From: Sphingobacterium hotanense
Lineage (GTDB): Bacteria; Bacteroidota; Bacteroidia; Sphingobacteriales; Sphingobacteriaceae
Length of the DNA stretch: 64,000 nucleotides
Direction of reading: 5' to 3'
NCBI RefSeq assembly: GCF_008274825.1
Contig: NZ_CP030848.1
Location: 558,001 to 622,000, forward strand
The position numbers and the translations under genes were made by a program. Every line of letters begins with the position of its first letter. Positions within the stretch are counted from its first letter, which is position 1. This document shows positions 38,101 to 45,745 of this stretch, in pieces. The notes below the pieces were generated by a model. The model was not told the origin of the DNA, searched no databases, and saw only the letters and a program-made list of their open reading frames with translations.

Positions 38101-38340
38101 GTTAATTCAAGTCATTTTGGTGATACAAGAATAAGCCAACCTACTAAATCTTATAATATAGACATTGTGAAACTAAAAGGTGGAGAAAACAATGTCACAG
38201 TCTTAGGAAGTATTGATATAGATAAACTAAGGGAATTTCAAAGAAAAAAATTCAGTTTAACAAGGTCAGACAACACATTTAAACCTTTACCGCCTGACTT
38301 TGACAAAAATGAAGTGATTAAACGAATTAAAAATAAATAA
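35164..38340 (+). CDS. Defence-associated reverse transcriptase with nitrilase domain (DRT type 1/UG1-like)
   Basis: 1058 aa. An N-terminal RT domain shows motif A LFINLDIKDYFHS with D225, motif B LPIGLLSS at 284-291 and motif C YVDD at 318-321. A long middle region follows. A C-terminal nitrilase-like domain (about 780-1010) has an intact triad: E830 in FPEFF, K890 in RLKNHYAP and C931 in FYCFEL. RT plus C-terminal nitrilase defines DRT type 1, a UG-group RT shown in the literature to protect against phages. It should make cDNA and act on an amide or nitrile; neither substrate is known to me. Its base composition is far more AT-rich than the chromosome. No start-deciding Shine-Dalgarno is visible. 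Confidence 0.9.
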   Translation: MNLTIDKIQLAYSKLKTYVYYDNTELFLREKLIEFETDTIKSDFKLSWQVSNLYSDVTKNIVDIFSQKEKTINENLDYKFNKILTELNNFDENNDFFKELFKSINVNFFPKKIYTPEQDENFITNKKQYGTYELERVTAFIDMPIEFHIISILWINELGYQFDAELLKECKGNRLLLNKEKTGVINSSSLFKPYFTQYQKWRDESIIVAQNLLNEEKNALFINLDIKDYFHSCRINLDKYFNIESPNSVNYILRKIHIIYSELIAKKYNFPKDFSEELNNKSLLPIGLLSSYIIANNYLNDFDKIITNKFKPAYYGRYVDDILIVLSEPNIDNYSNKTYEKYSFNFEEYKSRILKETKSDLKEFNLSRVDKYLLQTLNPLFTVIPGNNNKNIIKIDKYDNLVCQSEKTLMYYFDYEESDLVIDKLKQELDFKSSEFKDLPDDNDGLGDFDKNAYYLNYTDSDGKVRTLKDYKENRYGLTIYLTNKILGATKHKQNVSDEEIQKFLKLFNGQNIIEFYRLWEKIFTYLLVNNKPAEYVDFYFRCIEEIQKIKLHKDSFKATKIKEFCVINTLIGFLDISHELVLSLHPNFLKQNKKVLKNFEYRSNKIQTNYLSFFFNEITRPDSFWSTRYRKTNMMRHHYVSIPLLNYTKESYTSSINLLSLNFNVEDYTIDQELIINSPRPLKFWECTISQLFTDLKYQTKNLENEPLNIADYYESEHFLNEAFNRFKKANKKHRSVDTFEDSIDYYKDKFYKILEQEEDSQTLLEIHSNSDEKIFKPKIGVANTLVSEKNIIEGLRNRPNISNNRYQTLVKFLKETRRNNADIITFPEFFLPIEIFSSLARYAEKNQTLIVSGLEHITVNNFSFNFVATVLPVDINGYKDATIVFRLKNHYAPIEEELIKGNHYLIPKPALNRYHIFKWKNIYFSVFYCFELANIAHRSLLRSKIDLLFAIEYNQDTNYFSNLVESIIRDIHCYVVQVNSSHFGDTRISQPTKSYNIDIVKLKGGENNVTVLGSIDIDKLREFQRKKFSLTRSDNTFKPLPPDFDKNEVIKRIKNK

Positions 38341-38819
38341 CTACTCCTTAAAAGGTATACGCAAAAGTGGCGTTGAATGATTTCTACGTAAGATTTGTGC
38401 AAAAGTTTATCATTAAGATCTCTAGTTATTTTTAGTGCTAAAAATCTCCAATTTCGGAAATTTTCAAAACGTTAAGTGTAATTTTATAACAAATCATGTA
38501 GACTTCCTTGTTTTTTTTCAATTACTTTAGAATAATTTTGTTTGTCATATCCTTTTTGAGCTTGACTAATCATGCTATTAGAACATCTCCAAAAAAACAT
38601 GATAAAATATACAAGTGACAAGAGAATCATTGATTTTTTCATATAAATTTGGTGTATTAAAAAAATAATAAATATTAGATTTTTAACAAAATCCTTTATA
38701 CTGTAAAATAGTATTTTACCATTGCTATCATAAATTGAATCCCTTTTCAATTTATAATTACTTATAATTTAAATCAGAAAAATGTTAAATACTAATATGA
38801 ATGATTTTAATGTAGACAA
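38341..38819. other. AT-rich spacer between convergent cargo genes
   Basis: 479 bases. The only coding candidate is the very small minus-strand frame at 38484-38642, listed separately. No classical terminator is seen. Confidence 0.4.
38484..38642 (-). CDS. Possible 52-aa membrane peptide
   Basis: From the ATG at 38642 the frame encodes MKKSMILLSLVYFIMFFWRC followed by a polar tail (SQAQKGYDKQNYSKVIEKKQ). One hydrophobic helix followed by a charged tail could be a small membrane protein or weak lipoprotein. The stretch is so AT-rich that a chance frame is quite possible. A longer version from a TTG at 38750 is less likely. Confidence 0.3.
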   Translation of the reverse strand: MKKSMILLSLVYFIMFFWRCSNSMISQAQKGYDKQNYSKVIEKKQGSLHDLL

Positions 38820-40088
38820 TTATATTTTAGACTCTGCAATTTTTCTAAACTCTTTAATTATAGGAGATAGAAACATAATGGAATCTTCATTATAATTTTC
38901 TTTGGATTCTTGCTCTGCTTTAATTCTTGAGGAGACATAATCTTTATCTTTCAATTTTTTTGTATCAAACTTTAAACTTCTGATATTTAAACTTATACCT
39001 ATACTAAATGAACACAACATATCTAAGTGAGGAAGTTTAATTCGATCTCTTGAAGTCATATTCACGAGCTTTTTATATTCTTCCTCATTTTTTGGTCTAG
39101 TAGTCTGAAATTCAGCTATAAAGATTATTTGAATGATATTATCTTTTTCGATTTCTTTGGCTATATTATTAACAGTTCTATATAAAGTTGTCTTTATTGA
39201 ACTATCAAAAGAATATATATTATAAGTCAAATCTGAATAAATTTTTATAAAGGTGGGCATTAAAGTATTTTGCATTGATCTTATAATAACATGCATTATT
39301 GTAAAATCTTCATACAAATTACAGAGAGAGGAAAAAAAAGGTAAATCTTCACAGCTTTTTAAAGGAATCCTCATTTTATCAGATTCATCTCCCAACATTA
39401 GTCTAATTTTTGAACCTCTTTCAAAAAATTGATCTTCCTTGTAATAAACATAATCGTCATTCATTAGGAAATCTGAAGGAATTTTATAAAAATTTATTCC
39501 ATTTATTTCTTTTTCTAATTTATTAACTAACTCAGAATCTTGATTGACGATTAATTTTAGACTATTTAACAGCTCAAGCATTTGAGCAATTCCTTCGTTT
39601 ATTAACTCAAATAAATTTAATTCATTACCATTTTCAGAAAATACATATCCTATTGAAAAAAAAACCTCATTGGATTCAATGCTATCAAACGTTGACTTAA
39701 TTTCTTCTTTAAGTTCTGAAATTTCTATATCGTTATCTATAGTATATATATTACAATGAACCACTATAGAAGAACTCGGTGAAAATATTGTTATATGAAT
39801 TTTTTTATTTAAAGGAAATGGACATTCTTTTACAACTGCATTTCTTTTATCAACAAGCCATTTTCCTGTACTATTTTTTAATAATCTATCTCTTAAATGA
39901 TAATAATTATCAATAAACTCTGTGTGAGCCAGAGATTTTTGAAGAACAAATGTGATATTTCTAAATTCGGAAAAAAAATTGTCCAAATAATTTATGTTTT
40001 CGAAAAAATTTTTATTCTTTTCAAATTTATCTAAATTGTATAAAGCATTATATAACTTATGATATGCTGGATAAAGTAAATTTTTCAT
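38820..40088 (-). CDS. Unrecognised 422-aa cargo protein next to the RT gene
   Basis: 422 aa, cytoplasmic, no signal or membrane segment. The N-terminal third is helical (YHKLYNALYNLDKFEKNKN, FFSEFRNITFVLQKSL, WLVDKRNAVVKE). The order of these helices and the RN-x-VVKE element resemble a HEPN-like fold that lacks the catalytic RxxxxH. The middle has beta strands (KKIHITIFSPSSSIVVHCNI), and the C-terminal part is mixed. It has the same low GC as the RT gene and converges on it, so it is not in the same transcript. It may be a second defence factor or unrelated cargo. I cannot name a family. Confidence 0.7.
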   Translation of the reverse strand: MKNLLYPAYHKLYNALYNLDKFEKNKNFFENINYLDNFFSEFRNITFVLQKSLAHTEFIDNYYHLRDRLLKNSTGKWLVDKRNAVVKECPFPLNKKIHITIFSPSSSIVVHCNIYTIDNDIEISELKEEIKSTFDSIESNEVFFSIGYVFSENGNELNLFELINEGIAQMLELLNSLKLIVNQDSELVNKLEKEINGINFYKIPSDFLMNDDYVYYKEDQFFERGSKIRLMLGDESDKMRIPLKSCEDLPFFSSLCNLYEDFTIMHVIIRSMQNTLMPTFIKIYSDLTYNIYSFDSSIKTTLYRTVNNIAKEIEKDNIIQIIFIAEFQTTRPKNEEEYKKLVNMTSRDRIKLPHLDMLCSFSIGISLNIRSLKFDTKKLKDKDYVSSRIKAEQESKENYNEDSIMFLSPIIKEFRKIAESKI

Positions 40089-40494
40089 ACTATTCTATAG
40101 TTCTATTTTGTTAATAAGATACAAAATTTTACATTCCGTTATTGTCATATAATGCTTTATTGTTATCCATAATTCAAAATATCCCTCAACCTTCAAACTG
40201 TAGTACCTTTATGTCTCACAATAGACTAATTGCATTTGAGCAAGCGGAAGTTGGGCATAGCCCTACTTTGCTTGTCGTATGCGCTGCAAACCGATATTAA
40301 GGTATCCTCCAGGGATACCTTTCTTAGTTTAAACACCGATGGTGTTTGATTCCCGTATACTTTCTGGTATCCTCTGATGGTATCTTGCGTGATCAATCTC
40401 GCCATAGCAAGCCAAGCTACACCTCCAACTGCCAGTTCAGATCAGTTCATTTCAAGGTATTGTACTTTGTAATTCACTATTAAATGGACATGAT
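40089..40494. other. Structured intergenic region before the mobilization genes
   Basis: 406 bases. The GC content rises abruptly near 40170. The 3' two thirds hold several inverted repeats, listed at 40237-40347, and repeated GGTATCCT units. No gene is supported. Confidence 0.5.
40237..40347. other. Candidate oriT or replication cis-region with inverted repeats
   Basis: Three hairpins in succession: an imperfect one (AAGCGGAAGTTGGGC with GCCCTACTTTGCTT, 40237-40272), AAGGTATCC/GGATACCTT (40299-40321) and AAACACC/GGTGTTT (40331-40347). GGTATCCT recurs downstream near 40375. Position just ahead of the mobilization genes suggests a nick or origin site; this is inference. Confidence 0.35.
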
Positions 40495-40767
40495 ATGAAG
40501 ATTGACATTGTTACCATGGAAGAACTGTTACAGGTTAAACAAGAGATTGTTGCAGAGATAATGCAAGCGTTGGAAACTCAAAGGAATAAAACAGAGAGCA
40601 GACTGTGGTTTCGAAGTGCAGAAGTAAGAAAGATGCTGAACATATCCCCCGGCACCTTACAAAATCTTAGGATCAATGGTACCTTGCCTTATCGAAAGAT
40701 CGGCGGAACCATCTTTTACAATAGAGCAGATATACAGCGCATGATGAGCGGAGGGCAGCATGACTAA
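40495..40767 (+). CDS. Excisionase-like helix-turn-helix protein
   Basis: 90 aa. A short coiled N-terminal part precedes a MerR/HTH_17-type domain (about 38-84: LWFRSAEVRKMLNISPGTLQ and LRINGTLPYRKIGGTIFYNR). Such proteins are regular first members of Bacteroidota mobilization clusters and may act as excisionase or as a regulator. It overlaps the next gene by 8 bases. Confidence 0.8.
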   Translation: MKIDIVTMEELLQVKQEIVAEIMQALETQRNKTESRLWFRSAEVRKMLNISPGTLQNLRINGTLPYRKIGGTIFYNRADIQRMMSGGQHD

Positions 40768-41074
40768 TCGCATGCATATACCGAATCATCTTTTTAGCAT
40801 GTACTTTCAACAAATCGTCCAAAACAAAAAGATATTGCCCACGCACATCGGACTGCTCATGGCTTTGTTTTATTACCATGAAGTAGATAAGCCATTGCAT
40901 TATTTCCGCGCTAGTCGTAGCGAACTGATGAAGTTTTCAAAGATCCGCTCCACATCGACCTACCATAAATGTCTTCATGAGTTAATACAATTTGGATATT
41001 TGGAGTACATCCCTTCCTATCATCCTAAACAGGCTAGCAAATTTCGTTTTATTGGTATTCCCGAAGAAAGATGA
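40760..41074 (+). CDS. Small winged-helix-like protein of the mobilization cluster
   Basis: 104 aa. Helices followed by SRSELMKFSKIRSTSTYHKC and LHELIQFGYLEYIPSYHPKQ suggest a winged-helix DNA-binding fold. Overlaps of 8 bases upstream and 4 bases (ATGA) downstream place it in a translationally coupled operon with the excisionase-like and BfmA/BtgA-like genes. It may serve in replication or control of the element. I do not recognise a named family. Confidence 0.7.
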   Translation: MTNRMHIPNHLFSMYFQQIVQNKKILPTHIGLLMALFYYHEVDKPLHYFRASRSELMKFSKIRSTSTYHKCLHELIQFGYLEYIPSYHPKQASKFRFIGIPEER

Positions 41075-41628
41075 AGCCCAGGGTCGATCAGAATATAAAA
41101 TCTGTTCGCTTCCCAAAAGAGGTTGACGAGCGATTGTCGATCCTTGCGCGTAAACTCGGGCGTACCAAACGTATGCTGTTCGTGCAGATGGTCGACTATT
41201 TCTACAGAAGCAAGAAGGATCCCATCGATCTAAACGATGAGGTGCTCAAAAAAGAGCTATCCAGCGGAATTAATCGCATACTATCCTTTATCCGTAAACA
41301 AGAGGATGACTTATTGGTGCCGCTCTATTCCATGGTCAGCGAACTGTCTACTCTGGCAACACTTCAGCGCTCAATCAGTAAGTCGATTGCCGAAAATCAA
41401 GTCAAAGGAAATGAGGCGTTTGGAGAAAGCACCAGGCAGTTCAAACAGCTTGATGCACATTTGAAAAAGCTCATTGTGGGACTTGGGGAGAAAAATGTCT
41501 TGAAATCCAATTTTAGAAGAATCCTGGAGCATTATATTGCTCAGCGTGAAGCCATGGGCTGGCCGGTATCCGCGGCTAAGAAAGATGAACTGGCTAAGGA
41601 AGTGCGGCTGGCTCTGGAAAAATTATAG
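41071..41628 (+). CDS. BfmA/BtgA-family mobilization protein
   Basis: 185 aa. The N-terminal ribbon-helix-helix-like part (KSVRFPKEVDERLSILARKL) is followed by a long helical region. This is the accessory mobilization protein type of Bacteroidota elements such as BfmA and BtgA. It should bind the transfer origin and help the relaxase. It starts with an ATGA overlap and ends 13 bases before the relaxase-like gene. Confidence 0.82.
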   Translation: MKPRVDQNIKSVRFPKEVDERLSILARKLGRTKRMLFVQMVDYFYRSKKDPIDLNDEVLKKELSSGINRILSFIRKQEDDLLVPLYSMVSELSTLATLQRSISKSIAENQVKGNEAFGESTRQFKQLDAHLKKLIVGLGEKNVLKSNFRRILEHYIAQREAMGWPVSAAKKDELAKEVRLALEKL

Positions 41629-41641
41629 CAGTTATAAAGTC

Positions 41642-42616
41642 ATGTTCATCAACATCACGACCTCCGAAACGGGAGACAACAAAGGAAGCTGCGGTGCACT
41701 GGTAAGTTATCTGGAGAAGGAAAATAGGGAAAAGAAAAGTGTCAGTGAACACGAAAAATGGTTTAACGGAAATAGCAATAATATAAACCCGCACCAGGTA
41801 CGTATCGGGATTGACAATAATATCGCAAAGCTTGGCAAGGGTGATAGCAAATTCTTTTTGATCAATATTAGTCCCAGCCAAAAGGAACTTGCCCATCTGG
41901 TTTCGCTATATGGAGAGCAGGGGGCAAAGCAGCAGCTGAAGCGTTTCGCCATTGGCGTCATGGATGAATATGCGAAAACTTTTAAGCGCGAGAACATTCG
42001 AAGCCATAAAGACCTGCTCTGGTTCGCTAAAGTCGAAGAGCATCGCTATTATGGGTACAACGACAAGGAAGTAAGGGAAGGAATCAAACAACGGGGCGAA
42101 GTCAAGGACGGGCGGCAAATGCACGTGCAGATCATCGTCAGTCGCAAGGATTTGCTCAACCGAGTTAAACTCAGTCCGCAGAATACTTCACGTGGAAAGA
42201 ACGCTTCGCATTCATCAAAACTCGGACAATTTGACCGTGTTGCGTTCAAACAGTCCGGCGAAAGGCTGTTTGATGAATTTTTTAGCTTTGAACGCGGGTT
42301 GAGCGAGCGGATGGATTACGCCAACACGATCAAGCATGGAACGATTAAGCAAAAGACGCAGCTACATGCCCTTATGCAATTTTCTGAAGCCCATGCGAAG
42401 CCATTACCGCCTTTGGCACTAAACCATCTGTTGACCAGTATTCTTGATAACAAGCGTTTTGATTTTTGGGATTCGCTTACCTCTATTTCCTTAGAAACAG
42501 GAGGTCTGTTGCACAGTTTTCTGGAATCTTCCTATGATTCCACCGATGAGATGCCGTACATCGCGAGTGAACAAGAGCGTAGACGCAGGAAAAAGCGTAA
42601 AGGGAGGGACAGGTAG
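41642..42616 (+). CDS. DUF5712 family mobilization protein, putative relaxase
   Basis: 324 aa from the ATG at 41642, since MFINITTSETGDNKGSCGAL is the family N terminus. Earlier in-frame codons would overlap the previous gene. The segment KFFLINISPSQKELAHL and the HVQIIVSRKD strand, with a histidine in GRQMHVQ, are consistent with a relaxase-like fold. It ends in a very basic tail (ERRRRKKRKGRDR). It should nick oriT and pilot the strand for mobilization. The catalytic Tyr cannot be assigned from sequence alone. Confidence 0.8.
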   Translation: MFINITTSETGDNKGSCGALVSYLEKENREKKSVSEHEKWFNGNSNNINPHQVRIGIDNNIAKLGKGDSKFFLINISPSQKELAHLVSLYGEQGAKQQLKRFAIGVMDEYAKTFKRENIRSHKDLLWFAKVEEHRYYGYNDKEVREGIKQRGEVKDGRQMHVQIIVSRKDLLNRVKLSPQNTSRGKNASHSSKLGQFDRVAFKQSGERLFDEFFSFERGLSERMDYANTIKHGTIKQKTQLHALMQFSEAHAKPLPPLALNHLLTSILDNKRFDFWDSLTSISLETGGLLHSFLESSYDSTDEMPYIASEQERRRRKKRKGRDR

Positions 42617-42882
42617 ATTTTGTTGAATTTCAATCGTCAATTTCGGTTTCAGAATCTTCATGCTCCGATTTTTTAAATAACTGCATAAAAGGAGAGAATT
42701 ATATTTCAATCCATGATAGGGATCAAAGTTCGGACGCTGTCCTTCTGGGCGGGACAAGAAATTCCGACATAAACACATCCCATCAGCACACCTCCATCCT
42801 TTATTTCGTTGCTTCTTGCCCTTGGTCGGCCAGGTCCGGTGCGGGCTCCATAATCATTTCTTGAAACTTAAAAAAGAACGTT

Positions 42883-43353
42883 ATGGAAAACATCAAAAAA
42901 GGAACGCTTCTGTACCAGGTTGCAGAGGTTCAATTGAGTTACAGCAACCGGATCCCTAGCTCCCAGATGCCTGTGGTAACCTCTTCACGCGAGGCTTACA
43001 GCGTGATCATGGATAGCTGGCAACAAGAAAGTTTAGAGCTTTTTGAGCGCTTTCGGGTTCTGTTGATGAATACAGGCAACCGCGTAATGGGTGTTTATGA
43101 AGCTTCCAGTGGCGGGATTTCGGGAACCGTAGTCGATATTAGATTATTGATGATTACGGCGCTGAAGGCTACCGCTACGGGCATCATCGTCTTTCACAAC
43201 CATCCGTCAGGGAACCTCAAACCGAGTACGGAAGACAGGAAGCTAACCCAGCGCATCCATCAGGCAGCAACTTATTTGGACATCAAGTTACATGATCACT
43301 TGATCGTAGGCAAGGAAGGTTATCTATCCTTTCGGGATGAAGGGCTTTTATAG
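42883..43353 (+). CDS. RadC-like JAB/MPN domain protein
   Basis: 156 aa. The JAMM-type metal motif is present in the segment IIVFHNHPSGNLKPSTEDRK, with the upstream Glu-bearing strand VYEASSGGISGTVVD. Short RadC-like proteins of this kind are very common on Bacteroidota mobile elements, where they may act on DNA or in host-defence evasion; the activity is unproven. It has its own leader of 266 bases after the relaxase gene. Confidence 0.88.
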   Translation: MENIKKGTLLYQVAEVQLSYSNRIPSSQMPVVTSSREAYSVIMDSWQQESLELFERFRVLLMNTGNRVMGVYEASSGGISGTVVDIRLLMITALKATATGIIVFHNHPSGNLKPSTEDRKLTQRIHQAATYLDIKLHDHLIVGKEGYLSFRDEGLL

Positions 43354-43630
43354 CCCTATTTTGGATCTTACTTTTTTAAGCTAGATCTGAATTGCCGTCG
43401 ATTAATTCCATACATCATTTACCTCCTTTCTCAGTCCATCTATCCGATCGTTTTAGGCTGGATCGCTGACCAGCGGGATAGAAAGATTGGTAGCAAGCAA
43501 GCTTTCTTGCTGAGCTGACAGGCTGGTGGCCTGCAGGTCAAACGTCCGGCTCCGTGCTCCGAGTATCTTTTATATTTGGGTTTTGGGGCATCTTTTTCCG
43601 AGGAATTAAGGATCGATTTCTTCCAAGGCT
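43354..43630. other. GC-rich structured intergenic region of the element
   Basis: 277 bases without a gene. It holds a near-perfect 20-bp palindrome AGCAAGCAAGCTTTCTTGCT near 43492-43511 and CAGGC/GCCTG close after. It could be a second cis-acting site of the element. Confidence 0.35.
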
Positions 43631-44485
43631 TTAACGAAATGTCTCAACGGGAGTAGCATCCGCGGTGTGTTGTTGGTTTATATTCAGGTATTTATTTCTG
43701 AATTCGATGTTGATCTTGCTGTAAATCTTTTCAAATAGTTCGCAGAGCACGTTCATCTTTTGCTCGATCCTATCTAAGGTTTCAAGCGAAATCTGGAAGT
43801 CATCCTCGTAGCGGGTCGCGCGGTAGATTTCTTCCAGCGTTAATAACAGCTTGTTATCAGCTATATGATCTAAATCAAATACGGGATTGTCGTAGGGATA
43901 GATTTTTTGCAGGGTCAGATTATGGCTCCTGATGGAATGGGTGATCTTGTCCTTTCCTGTAAGAATAATCTCCAGGTTGCGATAAGTCTGTTCCAATACC
44001 TGATGAATCATAAAAGCTGCTATCGATAGGTTTGAATTGGCCTTGAAGTGAAAATATCCGTTCTTGAATTCATTAATCTTTTTAGCTTCTCTTTCTTGGC
44101 GATCTTCGAACAGCGCAAAGCACTCTGAAGGATTAAAGTTGTTTGGAATTGGAGAAAACTCGGAATCAGGGTTTTGATACAGCAGGTTTTCAGGTTGGCA
44201 GGTACAATATAGGAATAGGTTCCCCTTTTTGATTTTCTCCTTAGTCTGGAAAGCGACAAAGCATTTGATATGGTAATTGTCAAAATGCTTTATACTATTA
44301 ACCATCTTTGGAGTAATTTCACCGATCGTATGGACATACTTGTTCGACACCAATAGAACAAGCGCTGTATGTTCGGCTGACTCATGGAAGTCACTTCGAT
44401 AAATACATTCGATCAGGAAGTTCGATGTTAAGATTCGGATCAGCTCTGCCAACTGTCCGTTTTTTGGCAATGCTTTAGAAACCAT
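43631..44485 (-). CDS. HEPN-domain protein with N-terminal nucleotidyltransferase-like region
   Basis: 284 aa from the ATG at 44485. Longer frames up to 44611 run into the upstream gene. The N-terminal half (VLLVSNKYVHTIGEITPKMV and following strands) could be a degenerate nucleotidyltransferase fold. The C-terminal half is a HEPN domain: SIAAFMIHQVLEQTYRNLEI, then GKDKITHSIRSHNLTLQK and LLLTLEEIYRATRYEDDFQI. HEPN proteins with such partners act as toxins or RNases in some systems, though an unrelated role in the element is possible. It follows the 44508-44978 gene in the same direction. Confidence 0.75.
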   Translation of the reverse strand: MVSKALPKNGQLAELIRILTSNFLIECIYRSDFHESAEHTALVLLVSNKYVHTIGEITPKMVNSIKHFDNYHIKCFVAFQTKEKIKKGNLFLYCTCQPENLLYQNPDSEFSPIPNNFNPSECFALFEDRQEREAKKINEFKNGYFHFKANSNLSIAAFMIHQVLEQTYRNLEIILTGKDKITHSIRSHNLTLQKIYPYDNPVFDLDHIADNKLLLTLEEIYRATRYEDDFQISLETLDRIEQKMNVLCELFEKIYSKINIEFRNKYLNINQQHTADATPVETFR

Positions 44486-44507
44486 AATTGAAAGTTTTAG
44501 TAGATTT

Positions 44508-44978
44508 TTAAATCTCGTCCAATAGCGAGATCTTTTGAGGGTTTCGATGTTTATTAAACCACCATTGGACCCATTTTTGGTTAAAAATATGATGCCCTGC
44601 ATGAAAAACATCGCTCTCGCTGCCTTCGATGTCCAAACTGAATGATCTGGAAAAGTAGGCTTGGTTTACTTTCAATTCTGCCAGCATCTCTTTGATCTCT
44701 TTCCTGTCATAGTCACTTTTTTCGGTTCGGCAAGAGAGGAAGAACCTGTTCGATAAATTTCTTTGCTTTTTTGTCCCATCCATTTTATAACCCAAGTTGT
44801 CCAGGTATTCTTGGATGATCTTTTCAGGAGTTAGGCCGAGGATAGCGCAGATATACCTAATATTTGCATGGACGAAAATGGAATACTTCTTACTACGAGA
44901 AGAATAGCGATTATCGATTTCATGGTATTTACGACAGGCCTGTTCCATGGAAAGGAACTTTTTTCTTAATCTTTTCAT
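44508..44978 (-). CDS. Unrecognised partner of the HEPN gene
   Basis: 156 aa from the ATG at 44978; a start at 45044 would add 22 residues. It is highly basic and helical, with HANIRYICAILGLTPEKIIQ and the C-terminal HHIFNQKWVQWWFNKHRNPQ. I recognise no family. It precedes the HEPN gene by 22 bases and diverges from the XRE regulator, so the three probably form one regulated module. Confidence 0.6.
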   Translation of the reverse strand: MKRLRKKFLSMEQACRKYHEIDNRYSSRSKKYSIFVHANIRYICAILGLTPEKIIQEYLDNLGYKMDGTKKQRNLSNRFFLSCRTEKSDYDRKEIKEMLAELKVNQAYFSRSFSLDIEGSESDVFHAGHHIFNQKWVQWWFNKHRNPQKISLLDEI

Positions 44979-45110
44979 ATTGTGTTGCTTTTGAAATATG
45001 AAGTTCAGGATACTAGCGGGTCTATACAATTCAGAACCTTGCATAAATTATCCTACAAAGAGAATATGTTATCCGTGAAATATTCCTTAAATTCGTAAAA
45101 GGGTTGATCG

Positions 45111-45124
45111 AAAGATCTATCTTT
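45111..45124. promoter_or_regulatory. Palindrome in the divergent XRE/HEPN-partner region
   Basis: AAAGAT-CT-ATCTTT lies 20 bases upstream of the XRE gene, a likely autoregulatory operator. Confidence 0.45.
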
Positions 45125-45143
45125 AGATAATTGACGTCGAATT

Positions 45144-45548
45144 ATGGAAAGGACACAACATATCCACGAAGGAAGAAATATCAAAAGGTTCAGGGAAATG
45201 CTGGGCATGAAGCAAGAAGCACTTGCTTTTGAATTGGGCGAAGATTGGACTCAGAAGAAAGTATCTCAGTTGGAAGCTAAAGAGAAGATTGAAGCAGATA
45301 TTTTAGAACAAATCGCAAAAATCCTGAATGTTACTCCTGAAGCTATTCAAAGATTTAATGAGGAAGCTGCAATAAATATAATTTCTAGTAATTTATATGA
45401 TAATTCAGGTTGTGTTAATTACAATTTTAATCCAATTGACAAGCTCATCGAAGTTTATGAAGAAAATAAAAAACTTTACGAACAATTGCTAAATGCTGAA
45501 AAGGAAAAGATAACATATCTTGAACAGCTGTTAAATTCAAAAAACTAA
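45144..45548 (+). CDS. XRE-family transcriptional regulator
   Basis: 134 aa. An N-terminal HTH_3 domain (about 8-66: NIKRFREMLGMKQEALAFEL, EDWTQKKVSQLEAKEKIEAD) is followed by a middle linker and a C-terminal coiled coil (YEENKKLYEQLLNAEKEKIT). It probably regulates its own gene and the divergent HEPN module through the palindrome at 45111. A terminator follows. Confidence 0.85.
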   Translation: MERTQHIHEGRNIKRFREMLGMKQEALAFELGEDWTQKKVSQLEAKEKIEADILEQIAKILNVTPEAIQRFNEEAAINIISSNLYDNSGCVNYNFNPIDKLIEVYEENKKLYEQLLNAEKEKITYLEQLLNSKN

Positions 45549-45566
45549 CACTACCAAATACATAGT

Positions 45567-45605
45567 TGGCATCCCATACAAAATTTGATTAGGATGCCTT
45601 TTTTG
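45567..45605 (+). terminator. Terminator after the XRE gene
   Basis: GGCATCC (45567-45573) pairs with GGATGCC (45591-45597) across a 17-base loop and is followed by a T run. Confidence 0.75.
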
Positions 45606-45704
45606 TTTATGGGCAATATTCCCATTTAATTTTATTAATCAATCAAGGTGTGTTATTGAATAGTTGAGAAGGGACCAGAAGCTATAGCAAATTCCGAAAA
45701 TAAA

Positions 45705-45739
45705 TTTTTAATTGTAATAAAAAACATTACAATTAAAAA
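45705..45739. promoter_or_regulatory. Operator 1 of the Rrf2 regulator
   Basis: A perfect inverted repeat with 14-bp arms, TTTTTAATTGTAAT and its complement, around a 7-base spacer AAAAAAC. The TGTAA/TTACA half sites recur with identical spacing at 46184-46202. Confidence 0.75.
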
Positions 45740-45745
45740 TTTTCT

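Noticed and set aside
35164..38340. Retron interpretation of the reverse transcriptase
   Set aside because: The gene is far longer than retron RTs, carries a nitrilase domain, and no msr/msd-like inverted repeats of the usual size precede it.
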